Shown here piece after piece: positions 32,852-42,258 of a stretch of DNA of 64,000 nt. How positions within the stretch are numbered: the first letter of the stretch is position 1; the number at the start of each line of letters is the position of its first letter. The stretch is taken from contig JAPPMM010000040.1 in assembly GCA_028819075.1 (NCBI GenBank), positions 169,951 through 233,950 of the forward strand, given 5' to 3'. The notes beneath the pieces were generated by a model. The model searched no databases and was not told where the DNA came from. It saw only the letters and a list, made by a program, of their open reading frames with translations. Made by a program: the position numbers and the translations under genes. The DNA is from Gammaproteobacteria bacterium. Lineage in GTDB: Bacteria > Gemmatimonadota > Gemmatimonadetes > Longimicrobiales > Gaopeijiaceae.

Positions 32852-33204
32852 CGACCGTCTCCCGTGGTGATTCCCTCGCGGGTTGCGCCGTTCACGCCCG
32901 ACCCGTCCGCCAGCCCGCGCGTCTCCAGCAGATAGCGCGCCGTCGCACGGTATTCCTCATCCGTCATGGTGCCCGGAGCCTCGTAGGGCATCGCCAGGCG
33001 CAGATAGCGGGTCAGCGTCTCCTCGTCGCCGCGGGACGCCAGGGTCGCCGCGGTGATTTCGGCCCCGACCTGGCCCTCCACATCGTGACAGAAGGCGCAG
33101 CGTTGGGCGTATACCAGGGCGCCGTCGATCTCGGGGCCATCGCTACAGCCGACCGGCAGCGCGGTGGCGGAAACCGCGGCCCCGGCCAGGACGAGTGCCA
33201 CCAT
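32848..33204 (-). CDS. c-type cytochrome, probably lipid-anchored electron acceptor of the sulfite dehydrogenase
   Basis: A 118-residue protein with an N-terminal signal (VALVLAGAAVSATA) ending in PVGC (Cys20), and the haem motif CAFCH (Cys36, Cys39, His40). A Met in LRLAMPYEAPGTM is a candidate sixth ligand. Length fits a single-haem cytochrome. ATG 33204 follows GGAGG with six bases; a GTG seven codons earlier is an alternative. It is 92 bases after the sulfite-oxidase-type gene, as in bacterial sulfite dehydrogenases where electrons pass to a partner cytochrome. Confidence 0.85.
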   Translation of the reverse strand: MVALVLAGAAVSATALPVGCSDGPEIDGALVYAQRCAFCHDVEGQVGAEITAATLASRGDEETLTRYLRLAMPYEAPGTMTDEEYRATARYLLETRGLADGSGVNGATREGITTGDGR

Positions 33205-33296
33205 CGTTCGCCTCCGGCCAGTCACCGCGATCCCGACCCGATCCTGCACAAGCCGGTCACCTTGGGCCGCGCCCCGACAGGTCGCCCGTCTGCCAC

Positions 33297-34550
33297 TCAG
33301 GCCACCTCCACCGGGTGCGGAAGTGCCAGGTTGAGCAGGTAGCCCTTCTGGTTCCACACGCTCTCCATGGGCTGGGTGTTGCCCGCCGCATCGGTGGCGC
33401 GGGTGCGCAGCGTGTAGGAGCCGGGCGAGGCCTGCCACTCGAACTCGAAGCGCGTCCAGGCGTAGCGCAGGCGCGGTCCCATCAGGCGCGCGGGCGCCCA
33501 GGTGGCGCCGTCGTCCGCGCTCCATTCCACGGACTCGACGGGACCGTCGTTCGAGTAGGCAAAGCCGCGCAGCCGGGTTCTCCCCGCCGGGACCGTCCCC
33601 GGCCAGGGAAGGGCCAGCGCGCTCTTCACCGGGAGCGCCGTCACAGGGGCGCCGTCGGCGGGCGCGTACTGCTCGGCCGGCCAGTCCGGGCCGATCAGGA
33701 CGTACGAACTGGTGTTCGCGCCCACCCAGATCGGCTCGGTGGAGACCTGGATCTCCCCGACCCACTTGATGCTGTTGCTTCCTGCCCAGCCGGGAACCAC
33801 GCCGCGCACGGGGAACCCGTGGTCGGGAGGCAGCGATTCGCCGTTCATCGACAGGGCGAGCAGGGTGTCCGGGTCCATCGCCTTGTCCACCGGCATGGGC
33901 CGGCTGAAACCCCCGTCGTCGAGGCCCACGAGGTTAACCGCCACCGCCTCCGGCCGCAGTCCGGCCGCCCCGAGCACCGACGCCAGCGACAGTCCCGACC
34001 ACGCAGCGCATCCGACCGCCCCCGTGCCCCACTGCGTGCCCTCGGCCGCCTGTCCCAGCACGCGGGCGTAGAAGCCTCGCCAGTTGCCGGCGCACTCCAG
34101 GTACGCGATCACCGACTGGCTCGGCAACGCGCGCAGGTCGTCCAGGCCGAGCTCGATGCTCCGTTCGATGCCGTCGCCGGTGACGCGCAGCCGGTAGTCG
34201 CCCGCCGCGATTGCCGGGGTCGGGGCATGGTTGCGTACGAAGAAGAGGTCGTTGGGGGTGATGAGCCCGTCCAAGAGCTCGAGCCGGCTCTCCAGGTTGA
34301 GGGCGTGGCGGATGAAGGGATCGGGATCCTTGAACCACGCCGTGTCCAGTTCGGGATCGACGGCGCCGGTATCGGAGCGGCAGCCGGGGAGGAAGGCGGA
34401 TGCTCCGCCCGCGGCCAGCAGCGCCGCGAACTGCCGGCGGGAGAGCTCCGCGCCAGCCAGAGCCGGCCACTCCAGCGCGCGCGCCCTTCCCGGGGCTTTC
34501 GCCGGCTTCGCTCCAAACCCGGCCTCCCCGAACCCCTGCCCCCCGCTCAC
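33297..34550 (-). CDS. sulfite oxidase/dehydrogenase family molybdopterin enzyme
   Basis: A 417-residue molybdoenzyme. A Tat-type twin-Arg motif LSRRQFAALL (Arg38-Arg39) and a hydrophobic region predict export folded. The molybdopterin-binding domain has the cofactor-ligating Cys153 in YLECAGNWRGFYAR, followed by GAVGCAAWSGLSLASVLG, GFPVRGVVPGWAGSNSIKWV, and a dimerisation domain ending in NQKGYLLNLALP. These enzymes oxidise sulfite to sulfate, or a related compound. The start is GTG 34550, overlapping the OsmC stop by four bases (GTGA). It is coupled with OsmC upstream and followed by the cytochrome downstream. An alternative start 14 codons upstream lacks the overlap logic. Confidence 0.9.
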   Translation of the reverse strand: MSGGQGFGEAGFGAKPAKAPGRARALEWPALAGAELSRRQFAALLAAGGASAFLPGCRSDTGAVDPELDTAWFKDPDPFIRHALNLESRLELLDGLITPNDLFFVRNHAPTPAIAAGDYRLRVTGDGIERSIELGLDDLRALPSQSVIAYLECAGNWRGFYARVLGQAAEGTQWGTGAVGCAAWSGLSLASVLGAAGLRPEAVAVNLVGLDDGGFSRPMPVDKAMDPDTLLALSMNGESLPPDHGFPVRGVVPGWAGSNSIKWVGEIQVSTEPIWVGANTSSYVLIGPDWPAEQYAPADGAPVTALPVKSALALPWPGTVPAGRTRLRGFAYSNDGPVESVEWSADDGATWAPARLMGPRLRYAWTRFEFEWQASPGSYTLRTRATDAAGNTQPMESVWNQKGYLLNLALPHPVEVA

Positions 34551-35005
34551 GACACGATCTCGATTTCGAGTTCGGTGGAGAACTCGATGCACCCGACCAG
34601 GGTGCGGTAGACCGGGCAGTAGGGGTGATGGATCTCGTGGGCCCGCCGCGCGCGGTCCTCCTTCCCCGCCTCCATGCGCAGGTGGTACCGCACATGGACG
34701 GTGCGAATCACGAGCACGCCGTCCTCCTTGTCAATGCCTCCCACGACCTCGGAGGTCAGGCGATCATGCCCAGCCGGTATCCCGCGCGCCTCCAGCGCGC
34801 CGCCAAGGGTTCCCGTCAGTCAGCCGCCGGCCGCCGCCACGATGTAGTCGAGGGTGGTGGCCACCGGCGTTTCGGGCTCGACGCCGTAGTGGCTGGCGAT
34901 CTCGCTGTGCACCCCGAACAGGACGGGGTCGGGCGTGGCCGGCAGATGCGCATGGCGCAGCGGGCCCGCCTTGCGCTCGATGCGAACTCGGGAGGTGTAG
35001 ACCAC
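34547..35005 (-). CDS. OsmC-family protein with in-frame TGA at the catalytic cysteine: candidate selenoprotein
   Basis: One continuous frame of 153 codons from GTG 35005 (GGAG seven bases upstream) to TGA 34547. The N-terminal part (VYTSRVRIERKAG, TPVATTLDYIVAAAGG) runs into TGA at 34822-34820 (codon 62), then LTGTLGGALEARGIPAG and the C-terminal HPYCPVYRTLVG continue in the same frame. In OsmC/Ohr proteins the residue after AxxxGG is the peroxidatic Cys, paired with the second Cys in the CPV motif (here Cys130). The TGA thus replaces precisely this Cys. A hairpin with the bacterial SECIS pattern follows. OsmC-like selenoproteins are reported from marine metagenomes. It heads the sulfite-oxidase operon. 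The alternative is a nonsense mutation. Confidence 0.75.
34784..34822 (-). promoter_or_regulatory. candidate bacterial SECIS hairpin of the OsmC selenoprotein
   Basis: After TGA (34822-34820), six-base arms GCGCGC (34800-34795 and 34789-34784) form a perfect stem around the loop UGGAG. The loop starts 25 bases after TGA, within the 16-37 window known for bacterial SECIS elements, and a G is in its first two loop bases, as the pattern requires. GC-rich hairpins are common here, so the position and loop matter more than stability. Confidence 0.55.
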
Positions 35006-35123
35006 GGTTTGTCTCCTGTCCTGAAGGCTTGTGGTGGCAGCCGGGTGCTTGCTGGGGCTTCTGGCGGGCGTCGGGTTCCTGGGCCGGGGCTGAGGGCGCT
35101 GCCGGATCGGGTAGCGAGCGCGG

Positions 35124-36326
35124 TTACACGGCGACCGCGCGGGACCCGAGCTCCTCCATGGCTGCATCGACCGCACCCGCCGTGTCGACCGTGCACCCGC
35201 TCGCTCCCAGGGCGTCGCCCACGGCGCGGATGGTGCGCCGCAGCAGGTCCGGCCGGGTGGTCACGTAGCCCATGTGCCCCACGCGGAAGTACCGGTCGGC
35301 CATGGCGGGATGCAGTCCCGCCGCGACGATCACGCCCCGCTCGACGATGCGGCCCACCAGGGAGGCGTCCACGCCCGCCGGGTACCGGACCGCACTCAGG
35401 GTATTCGCGCAGTGGGCGTCGCTGGCGGGGACAACACCGAGTTCCATGTGCGCCCATGCCGCCCGCATGGCCCGGCCCACGCGCGCATGGCGCTCGATGC
35501 GCGCGTCTACGCCCTCAAGCCCGTCCAGCCGGTCGGACAGGATCTCGTCGAGCGCGACGTCGGCCGCGACGACGAGGTTGGTCGCGGGGGTGGCGAAGTA
35601 GCTCATCCGGCCCGCCTCGTGGGTCTCCATGATGGGCAGCCAGACGTTCCAGTCGAGGTACAGGGGGCAGGGTGTGCGGCGCGTCCGGCTCGCCTCCATC
35701 GCGCGCGGGCCGGCGACGAAAAGCGCCAGCCCGGGCGGAAGCCCCATCGCCTTCTGCGAGGCGGTGAAATACACGTCGGCGCCCCATTCGGACATCTCGA
35801 AGGCCTCCGCCGCGGTGGCGCACACCCCGTCGAAGACGGACAGCACCCCGCGCGAGCGCGCGACCGCCGCCAGACCGGCCGGATCGACGAGCACGCCGGT
35901 CGAGGTATCGACGTGGGTGGCGAACAGCGCCTTCGCCGCGCAGGCGTCCAGGGCGGCCGCCACCTCCTCCGGCTCCGGCCGCTCGCCCGGCGGGCCGACC
36001 ACCGTATGGACCTTGACCCCGCGATGCTCCAGTACCAGCCGCATGCGGTCGGCGAAGTAGCCGGTGTCCACGAGCAGGGCTTCGTCGCCCGGGTCGAGCA
36101 GGTTCACCGCCGCCATGTCCATCGCCAGCGTCCCGCTTCCCGCGACCATGAACGGCTGCGCGCCCTCCCCGGCCCGCCACACTTCGCGCATTCGGCTCAG
36201 CGACTCGCCGAACGCCTTCACCACAAAGGGTTGGCCGTGGCCGGGAGGCGGCCTCGAAAAGGCGCGCAGCACCTCCGGGGAGACCTCGATGGGTCCGGGG
36301 ATCATCAGCAGGGGACGTTCGCTCAT
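35124..36326 (-). CDS. alanine-glyoxylate/serine-type class V aminotransferase
   Basis: A 400-residue PLP enzyme of the AGT/SGAT subgroup. Characteristic parts are LMIPGPIEVSPEVLRAFSRP near the start, PFMVAGSGTLAMDMAAVNLL, DPGDEALLVDTGYFADRM, VDTSTGVLVDPAGLAAVARS and VFDGVCATAAEAFEMSEWG; the PLP Lys is in YFTASQKAMGLPPGLAL. The family transfers amino groups from alanine or serine to glyoxylate or pyruvate. ATG 36326 was chosen because it begins right before the MIPGP motif; the frame is open far upstream only as antisense to the transporter. It is 118 bases ahead of the OsmC start and could be in the same leftward unit. Confidence 0.9.
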   Translation of the reverse strand: MSERPLLMIPGPIEVSPEVLRAFSRPPPGHGQPFVVKAFGESLSRMREVWRAGEGAQPFMVAGSGTLAMDMAAVNLLDPGDEALLVDTGYFADRMRLVLEHRGVKVHTVVGPPGERPEPEEVAAALDACAAKALFATHVDTSTGVLVDPAGLAAVARSRGVLSVFDGVCATAAEAFEMSEWGADVYFTASQKAMGLPPGLALFVAGPRAMEASRTRRTPCPLYLDWNVWLPIMETHEAGRMSYFATPATNLVVAADVALDEILSDRLDGLEGVDARIERHARVGRAMRAAWAHMELGVVPASDAHCANTLSAVRYPAGVDASLVGRIVERGVIVAAGLHPAMADRYFRVGHMGYVTTRPDLLRRTIRAVGDALGASGCTVDTAGAVDAAMEELGSRAVAV

Positions 36327-36509
36327 GGCACCTGGTAAACGGTTGAAGTCTTGAGAGCGCCGCATCTGGAATCGCTCTCGCCCGGGTGCCGAAGCTAACA
36401 AATCCGGCGGAGCCCCGGAAAGCCGGCCGGCATCCCCGATCTTTCTGTTCTTCCCCGTGCTTCCCATTATGCCCGGCGGACGCTCCCCATCATCCAGCGG
36501 AGAAACCCC

Positions 36510-37991
36510 ATGGCCCAGAACCCCGGCGGCACCCCGGCGGACTCCTCCGAATTCGACCAGCTCGAGCTTCCGGACCGCTCGGTTCGCGGACTTCTCCGGC
36601 ATTTCGGACCGGGGATCATCCTGATGATGACCGGGATCGGCACGAGTCACCTGGTTACCGCGCCCACCGCGGGAGGCCGGTTTGCCTACGCGCTGCTCTG
36701 GTGCCTGCCCGTGGCCTACATCTTCAAGTACTACGGCTTCGAGATGGCCTTCCGCTTCACCAACGCCACCGGCAAGAGCCTGATCGAGGCGTACGCCACG
36801 GCGCGCGGAAAGTGGCCGCTCTGGTACGTGCTGGTGACGACGCTGATCCAGTGCGCGATCGGACAGGCGGGGCGCCTCATCGCGGCGGCCGCGGTCGTCT
36901 ACTACGTGGCGTCGGAAGTGATGGGCTGGCCCGTCACCCTCACCGGGGCCGCGGTGGGGCTGGGGGTGGTGTCGGTGGGCATTCTGCTCATGGGGCGCTA
37001 CAAGGCCGTGGAGAACTCGGCCAAGATCCTGGCGGCCATCATGGTGGTGTCCACCCTGGCGGTGTACTTCTACCAGCCCGCGCCCTTCTCCGAGATGGGC
37101 ACCTTCTTCCTGGTCGAGATCCCCGACGGCTCCTGGCTGGTCATCGCTGCCTTCCTGGGCCTCCTGCCCACCGGCATGGACGTCTCGCTGCAGGCCTCGG
37201 AGTGGGGGAAGGCCAAGAAGGCGGGAATGAGCAAGATCCGCGACCGCATGGAGGAGCTGGGCATCGCGCGCTCGTTCAACCCCTTCTCGCCGCGCCTGCG
37301 CGACCTGACCGTTCACACCGACCGCCTCCCCGCGCACGCACAGGAGTACTGCCGGCGCTGGTTCCAGATCGGCCTCTGGGACTTCCGCCTCGGGCACGTG
37401 GTGTCGTTCGTGATGGCCGCCGTGTTCATGCTGCTTGCGGCAGTGTGGCTCTACCCAAGCGCGGTGGAGGGCCAGGCAGTGATGGGCGAGATCGCGGGCA
37501 TCTTCACCAACTCGGTGGGCCCGGGCATGATGGGCCTGTTCATGTTCGGCGCCTTCGCGGCCACCTTCTCGACCGCATTCAACTACTTCGACGGCTGGCC
37601 GCGCATCGTCGGGGCCTGCGCCCGCAACCTCTTCCGCGGCACCGCGCAAACGGCGGGCATCGACAGGAAGCAGAAGGGCTGGTACTCGGAGTACAACCTC
37701 TACCGCGCCACCATGATCTACTCGCTGATCGGCTCGGTGGCCGTGATCGCGGGGATGCCCCGGCCGGTGTTCCTGGTGCTGGTGGCGTCGGCGCTGGCGT
37801 TCTTCATCGCCCCGGTGATCTTCTTCCTCAACTTCTACTACTGCCTGGTGGTGATCCCGAAGGAGGACCGCGCCTTCTACCCCTCGACCTTCGCCCGCTG
37901 GTTCGGCTGGTTCAGCCTGATCGTGTTCACCGCGATGAGCGTGCTGCTGATCTTCGCGCGAGTGTTCGAGATCCCACTGTTCGGGGCGTGA
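36510..37991 (+). CDS. Nramp-like divalent-metal transporter family member lacking canonical ligands
   Basis: A 493-residue protein with about 11 membrane segments. The Nramp entry helix pattern GPGIILMMTGIGTSHLVTAP aligns with the family start, but the usual DPGN in helix 1 is GTSH, and helix 6, where MPHN is expected, reads LLPTGMDVSLQASEWG. A large cytoplasmic loop (about residues 235-290, KKAGMSKIRDRMEELG) follows. This places it in the Nramp-related group with altered substrate (possibly Mg or another solute) rather than a Mn/Fe transporter. It begins with ATG 36510 about 183 bases from the divergent aminotransferase. Two further genes follow: the 34-residue membrane peptide and the SSS symporter. 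Confidence 0.82.
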   Translation: MAQNPGGTPADSSEFDQLELPDRSVRGLLRHFGPGIILMMTGIGTSHLVTAPTAGGRFAYALLWCLPVAYIFKYYGFEMAFRFTNATGKSLIEAYATARGKWPLWYVLVTTLIQCAIGQAGRLIAAAAVVYYVASEVMGWPVTLTGAAVGLGVVSVGILLMGRYKAVENSAKILAAIMVVSTLAVYFYQPAPFSEMGTFFLVEIPDGSWLVIAAFLGLLPTGMDVSLQASEWGKAKKAGMSKIRDRMEELGIARSFNPFSPRLRDLTVHTDRLPAHAQEYCRRWFQIGLWDFRLGHVVSFVMAAVFMLLAAVWLYPSAVEGQAVMGEIAGIFTNSVGPGMMGLFMFGAFAATFSTAFNYFDGWPRIVGACARNLFRGTAQTAGIDRKQKGWYSEYNLYRATMIYSLIGSVAVIAGMPRPVFLVLVASALAFFIAPVIFFLNFYYCLVVIPKEDRAFYPSTFARWFGWFSLIVFTAMSVLLIFARVFEIPLFGA

Positions 37992-37992
37992 T

Positions 37993-38097
37993 ATGACGAA
38001 GAATGCCCGCTTTCGCCCGACGCTGCTCAAGGTCCTTCTGGTCCAGGTGGTCGCCCTGATTCTGCTCTGGCTCCTGCAGGCCACCTACCACAGCTAG
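37993..38097 (+). CDS. 34-residue single-pass membrane peptide between two transporters
   Basis: ATG 37993 begins one base after the transporter stop codon; the frame gives MTKNARFRPTLLKVLLVQVV and then ALILLWLLQATYHS, with TAG at 38095-38097. One hydrophobic helix lies at about residues 11-29 after a basic N-terminus. The next gene starts 10 bases downstream. The tight spacing (one base before, ten after) and the typical small membrane peptide composition indicate a real gene; a regulatory or assembly role with the SSS symporter is plausible. I know no family with certainty. Confidence 0.6.
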   Translation: MTKNARFRPTLLKVLLVQVVALILLWLLQATYHS

Positions 38098-38107
38098 CGA
38101 CCCGCCC

Positions 38108-39787
38108 ATGCATCCCATCAACTGGCTGATCGTTGTCGCGTACGTCACCTACGTACTGGTCGACGGCGTCCGGCGGGCGCGCGGCACCACGGAGGTCGAG
38201 GGCTACTTCCTGGCGAACCGCTCGCTGCCCTGGTGGGCGGTCGGGCTATCGGTCATGGCGACGCAGTTGTCGGCGGTGACCATGATCGGCACCACGGGAC
38301 AGGGCGCCACCGACGGGCTGCGCTTCGTGCAGTTCTACTTCGGGCTGCCGCTCGCGATGGTTCTTCTGGGCGTCACGCTGGTGCCGTTCCTGCGCGGAGC
38401 CGGGGTCTTCACCGCGTACGAATACCTGGAGCGCCGTTTCGGGCCGCGTACGCGCGCGCTTACCGCCTTCCTCTTCCTGCTGTCGCGCGGGATGTCGTGC
38501 GGGGTGATCATCGCGGCGCCGGCGGTCGTCTTCTCGGCGGTGTTCGGATGGCCGCTCCTCTGGTGCGTCGCGCTGATCGGCGTTCCGACGGTCGCGTACA
38601 CGATGCTGGGTGGCATTCAGGCGGTCACCTGGGCCGATGTCAAGCAGATGGTCCTGATCGTGGTCGCGCTGCTGGCCGTGGTGGTGGTGCTGGTCGTGCG
38701 GATGCCGGTCTCGCCGGGCGAGGCGCTGCACATCGCGGGCGCGACGGGCCGCCTGAGGGTGTTCGACTTCTCGTTCACCGTCACCGAGACGTACACCTTC
38801 TGGTCGGGGCTGATCGGCGGCACCTTCCTGATGCTGTCCTACTTCGGCACGGACCAGTCCCAGGTGCAGCGCTACCTGGCCGCGAAATCGGTCGGCGCCG
38901 CGCGCACCTCGCTCCTGATGAGCGCGTACTGGAAGATCCCGCTGCAGGCGCTCGTGCTCCTGGTGGGGGTGATGGTGTTCGTCTACTACCAGTTCCAGCC
39001 GCCGCCGCTGCTGTTCAACCCGGCCCACGAGAACGCGGTGGTGGAGATGCGGGGGACGGAGTACGCCGCGCTCCAGGGCCGCTACGGTGAAGCGCTGGTG
39101 CTGAGGGAAGACGCGGCACGCCGCGCGGCGGGGCTGGCCGCTGCCGCAGGCGCGGATGCCACCGGCCAGACCGCCCTCGACGAATTCCGCGGCCGCGAAG
39201 CGACCGTCCAGGAGATCCGCGGCGAGGCGCTCGCCATGGCCGAGGAGGTCACCGGCGAGGCATCCCGCGACGTCAACTACATCATCCCCCGCTTCGTCCT
39301 CGGCGAGCTGCCGATCGGCTTGGCGGGCCTCTTCATCGCGGCGATCATTGCGGCCGCCATGTCGAGCATCTCGTCGGAGCTGAACTCCCTTTCCACCACC
39401 AGCATCATCGACTTCTACCGGCGCTGGTTCCGCCCGGAGGCGAGCGACGCCCACTACCTGGCGGTCTCGAAGGCCGCGACCGCGTTCTGGGGGGTGTTCG
39501 CCTGCTTCGTCGCCCTCTACGCGGTCAGCCTGGGCTCGCTGATCGAGGTGGTGAACCGGTTCGGCTCATTCTTCTACGGCTCGATCCTGGGCGTCTTCCT
39601 GCTGGCGATGGTGCCCCGGGCCAGGGCGGCCGGCGCGTTCGTCGGTCTGCTCGTGGGGATGGGGGCAGTCGCCGCCGTGACCTTCGGCGCACCGGACGTC
39701 TCGTTCCTGTGGCACAACGTGATCGGCGCGCTGACCGTGGTGGGGGTCGGGGTGGTGCTGTCGCTGCGTGGGGCGGCCCGGGCTTAG
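38108..39787 (+). CDS. sodium:solute symporter (SSS family)
   Basis: A 559-residue transporter with about 13 membrane segments. The SSS signature features are GYFLANRSLPWWAVGLSVMA (N-terminal), TQLSAVTMIGTTGQG, TMLGGIQAVTWADVKQMVL and the C-terminal GLAGLFIAAIIAAAMSSISS with ELNSLSTTSIIDF. A Glu- and Ala-rich loop (about residues 305-385) is inserted between segments 8 and 9. The family imports solutes such as sugars, sialic acids or organic acids with sodium. The start ATG 38108 is ten bases after the small peptide stop. Substrate unknown. Confidence 0.9.
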   Translation: MHPINWLIVVAYVTYVLVDGVRRARGTTEVEGYFLANRSLPWWAVGLSVMATQLSAVTMIGTTGQGATDGLRFVQFYFGLPLAMVLLGVTLVPFLRGAGVFTAYEYLERRFGPRTRALTAFLFLLSRGMSCGVIIAAPAVVFSAVFGWPLLWCVALIGVPTVAYTMLGGIQAVTWADVKQMVLIVVALLAVVVVLVVRMPVSPGEALHIAGATGRLRVFDFSFTVTETYTFWSGLIGGTFLMLSYFGTDQSQVQRYLAAKSVGAARTSLLMSAYWKIPLQALVLLVGVMVFVYYQFQPPPLLFNPAHENAVVEMRGTEYAALQGRYGEALVLREDAARRAAGLAAAAGADATGQTALDEFRGREATVQEIRGEALAMAEEVTGEASRDVNYIIPRFVLGELPIGLAGLFIAAIIAAAMSSISSELNSLSTTSIIDFYRRWFRPEASDAHYLAVSKAATAFWGVFACFVALYAVSLGSLIEVVNRFGSFFYGSILGVFLLAMVPRARAAGAFVGLLVGMGAVAAVTFGAPDVSFLWHNVIGALTVVGVGVVLSLRGAARA

Positions 39788-39818
39788 GCGCCTCAAGGCC
39801 ATAGCGGCACCATCCACC

Positions 39819-40280
39819 TCAGGGCATCCGCGGACTGCGCGTCCCGCCCCGGCCGGGCGGATATCGTCCCGGAAGCGGATCGAACCCGGCCTGCGAGAAG
39901 TGGCGGTCCGTCGTCAGGACCGTCCGGACGCGCAACTCCCGCATGACGACAAAGCTGGTGCAGTCCGTGAATGAGAACGCCTTGTCATTCCAGTCGAAGA
40001 ACCAGCGCCTGGCCTTCCCGGCGCGCGCAGGCGTGATCCACTCCCACCGAAGCCGGGAACTGGCATCGATCTGTTCCCACCAGCGGGCCGCGGCGCCGAG
40101 CCCCAGCCGCATCCGAATCAGGGTCAGGGTCTCGTCGATCACATAGTCGGTGGAGAGGAGGTTCCCTCCGCTCCGCAACCACGCGTCACGCGATCCCCGG
40201 CTGGCCTCGTGCATGGGATCCGCCGCGTCCGCCATGGCCATCCAGCCCGCGGTGTCGACGAAGAGCGTGCGGTCAGGCAC
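39819..40280 (-). CDS. vapC: PIN-domain ribonuclease toxin (VapC-type)
   Basis: A 153-residue PIN-domain protein. Acidic residues of the metal site are visible: Asp9 in LFVDTAGW, Glu in DYVIDETLTLIRMRL, and Asp in SFTDCTSFVVM; the conserved C-terminal TTDRHF with Asp precedes the tail. VapC toxins cleave tRNA or rRNA. The GTG start at 40280 overlaps the antitoxin stop by eight bases, giving the standard antitoxin-toxin order on the reverse strand. It converges with the SSS symporter. Confidence 0.88.
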   Translation of the reverse strand: MPDRTLFVDTAGWMAMADAADPMHEASRGSRDAWLRSGGNLLSTDYVIDETLTLIRMRLGLGAAARWWEQIDASSRLRWEWITPARAGKARRWFFDWNDKAFSFTDCTSFVVMRELRVRTVLTTDRHFSQAGFDPLPGRYPPGRGGTRSPRMP

Positions 40281-40527
40281 GCGGTGGCCCGTAGAGCGAG
40301 CGATCGTGTTCTTCCGCCGTCAAGCCATCGTCCGATCTGCCAACCGCCTCGGCCCGGTAGAGCGAATCGTCCTCGGCGACGCCGTGGGTGAAGACGCCGC
40401 TCAGCGGCACGATCCGGAACGCGGGGCGGCTGCGATAAAGCACGGTGAAATCCTCGCCCTTGCGGACGCGCTCGATGATCCGCCCCATCTCGTTGCGGAG
40501 CGTCTTGACGTTGATCGTGCTCGACAT
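40273..40527 (-). CDS. vapB: Phd/YefM-like antitoxin paired with the PIN toxin
   Basis: An 84-residue protein. The N-terminus MSSTINVKTLRNEMGRIIER and VRKGEDFTVLYRSRPAFRIV is the dimerising, DNA-binding Phd/YefM-type fold; the C-terminal AEEHDRSLYGPP region would wrap the toxin. It precedes and overlaps the toxin gene, so it is the cognate antitoxin. The family name VapB is used loosely; sequence type is Phd/RelB-like. Confidence 0.8.
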   Translation of the reverse strand: MSSTINVKTLRNEMGRIIERVRKGEDFTVLYRSRPAFRIVPLSGVFTHGVAEDDSLYRAEAVGRSDDGLTAEEHDRSLYGPPRA

Positions 40528-40557
40528 CGCTCGGGCATCTCCATCAGGCGGTTAGCA

Positions 40558-40593
40558 GTAGATCATGTTAAGATAATCTACAGTTGCCGACAA
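40558..40593 (-). promoter_or_regulatory. promoter and operator of the toxin-antitoxin operon
   Basis: On the reverse strand TTGTCG (complement of 40588-40593) and TAACAT (complement of 40565-40570) are separated by 17 bases. Inverted half-sites GTAGAT (40558-40563) and ATCTAC (40576-40581) overlap the -10, as expected for autoregulation by the antitoxin complex. Confidence 0.5.
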
Positions 40594-40677
40594 GATGCCT
40601 TAGCGGACGGCAGAGAGCGCCAGCCGCTCCACGAGCGTGACGATGACGAGGAACGACAAGCCGGTCCTGTAGCGGTT

Positions 40678-42228
<1,551 letters not shown>

Positions 42229-42258
42229 GGTCCCGGACTCCTGGCTAATTGAGATGGC

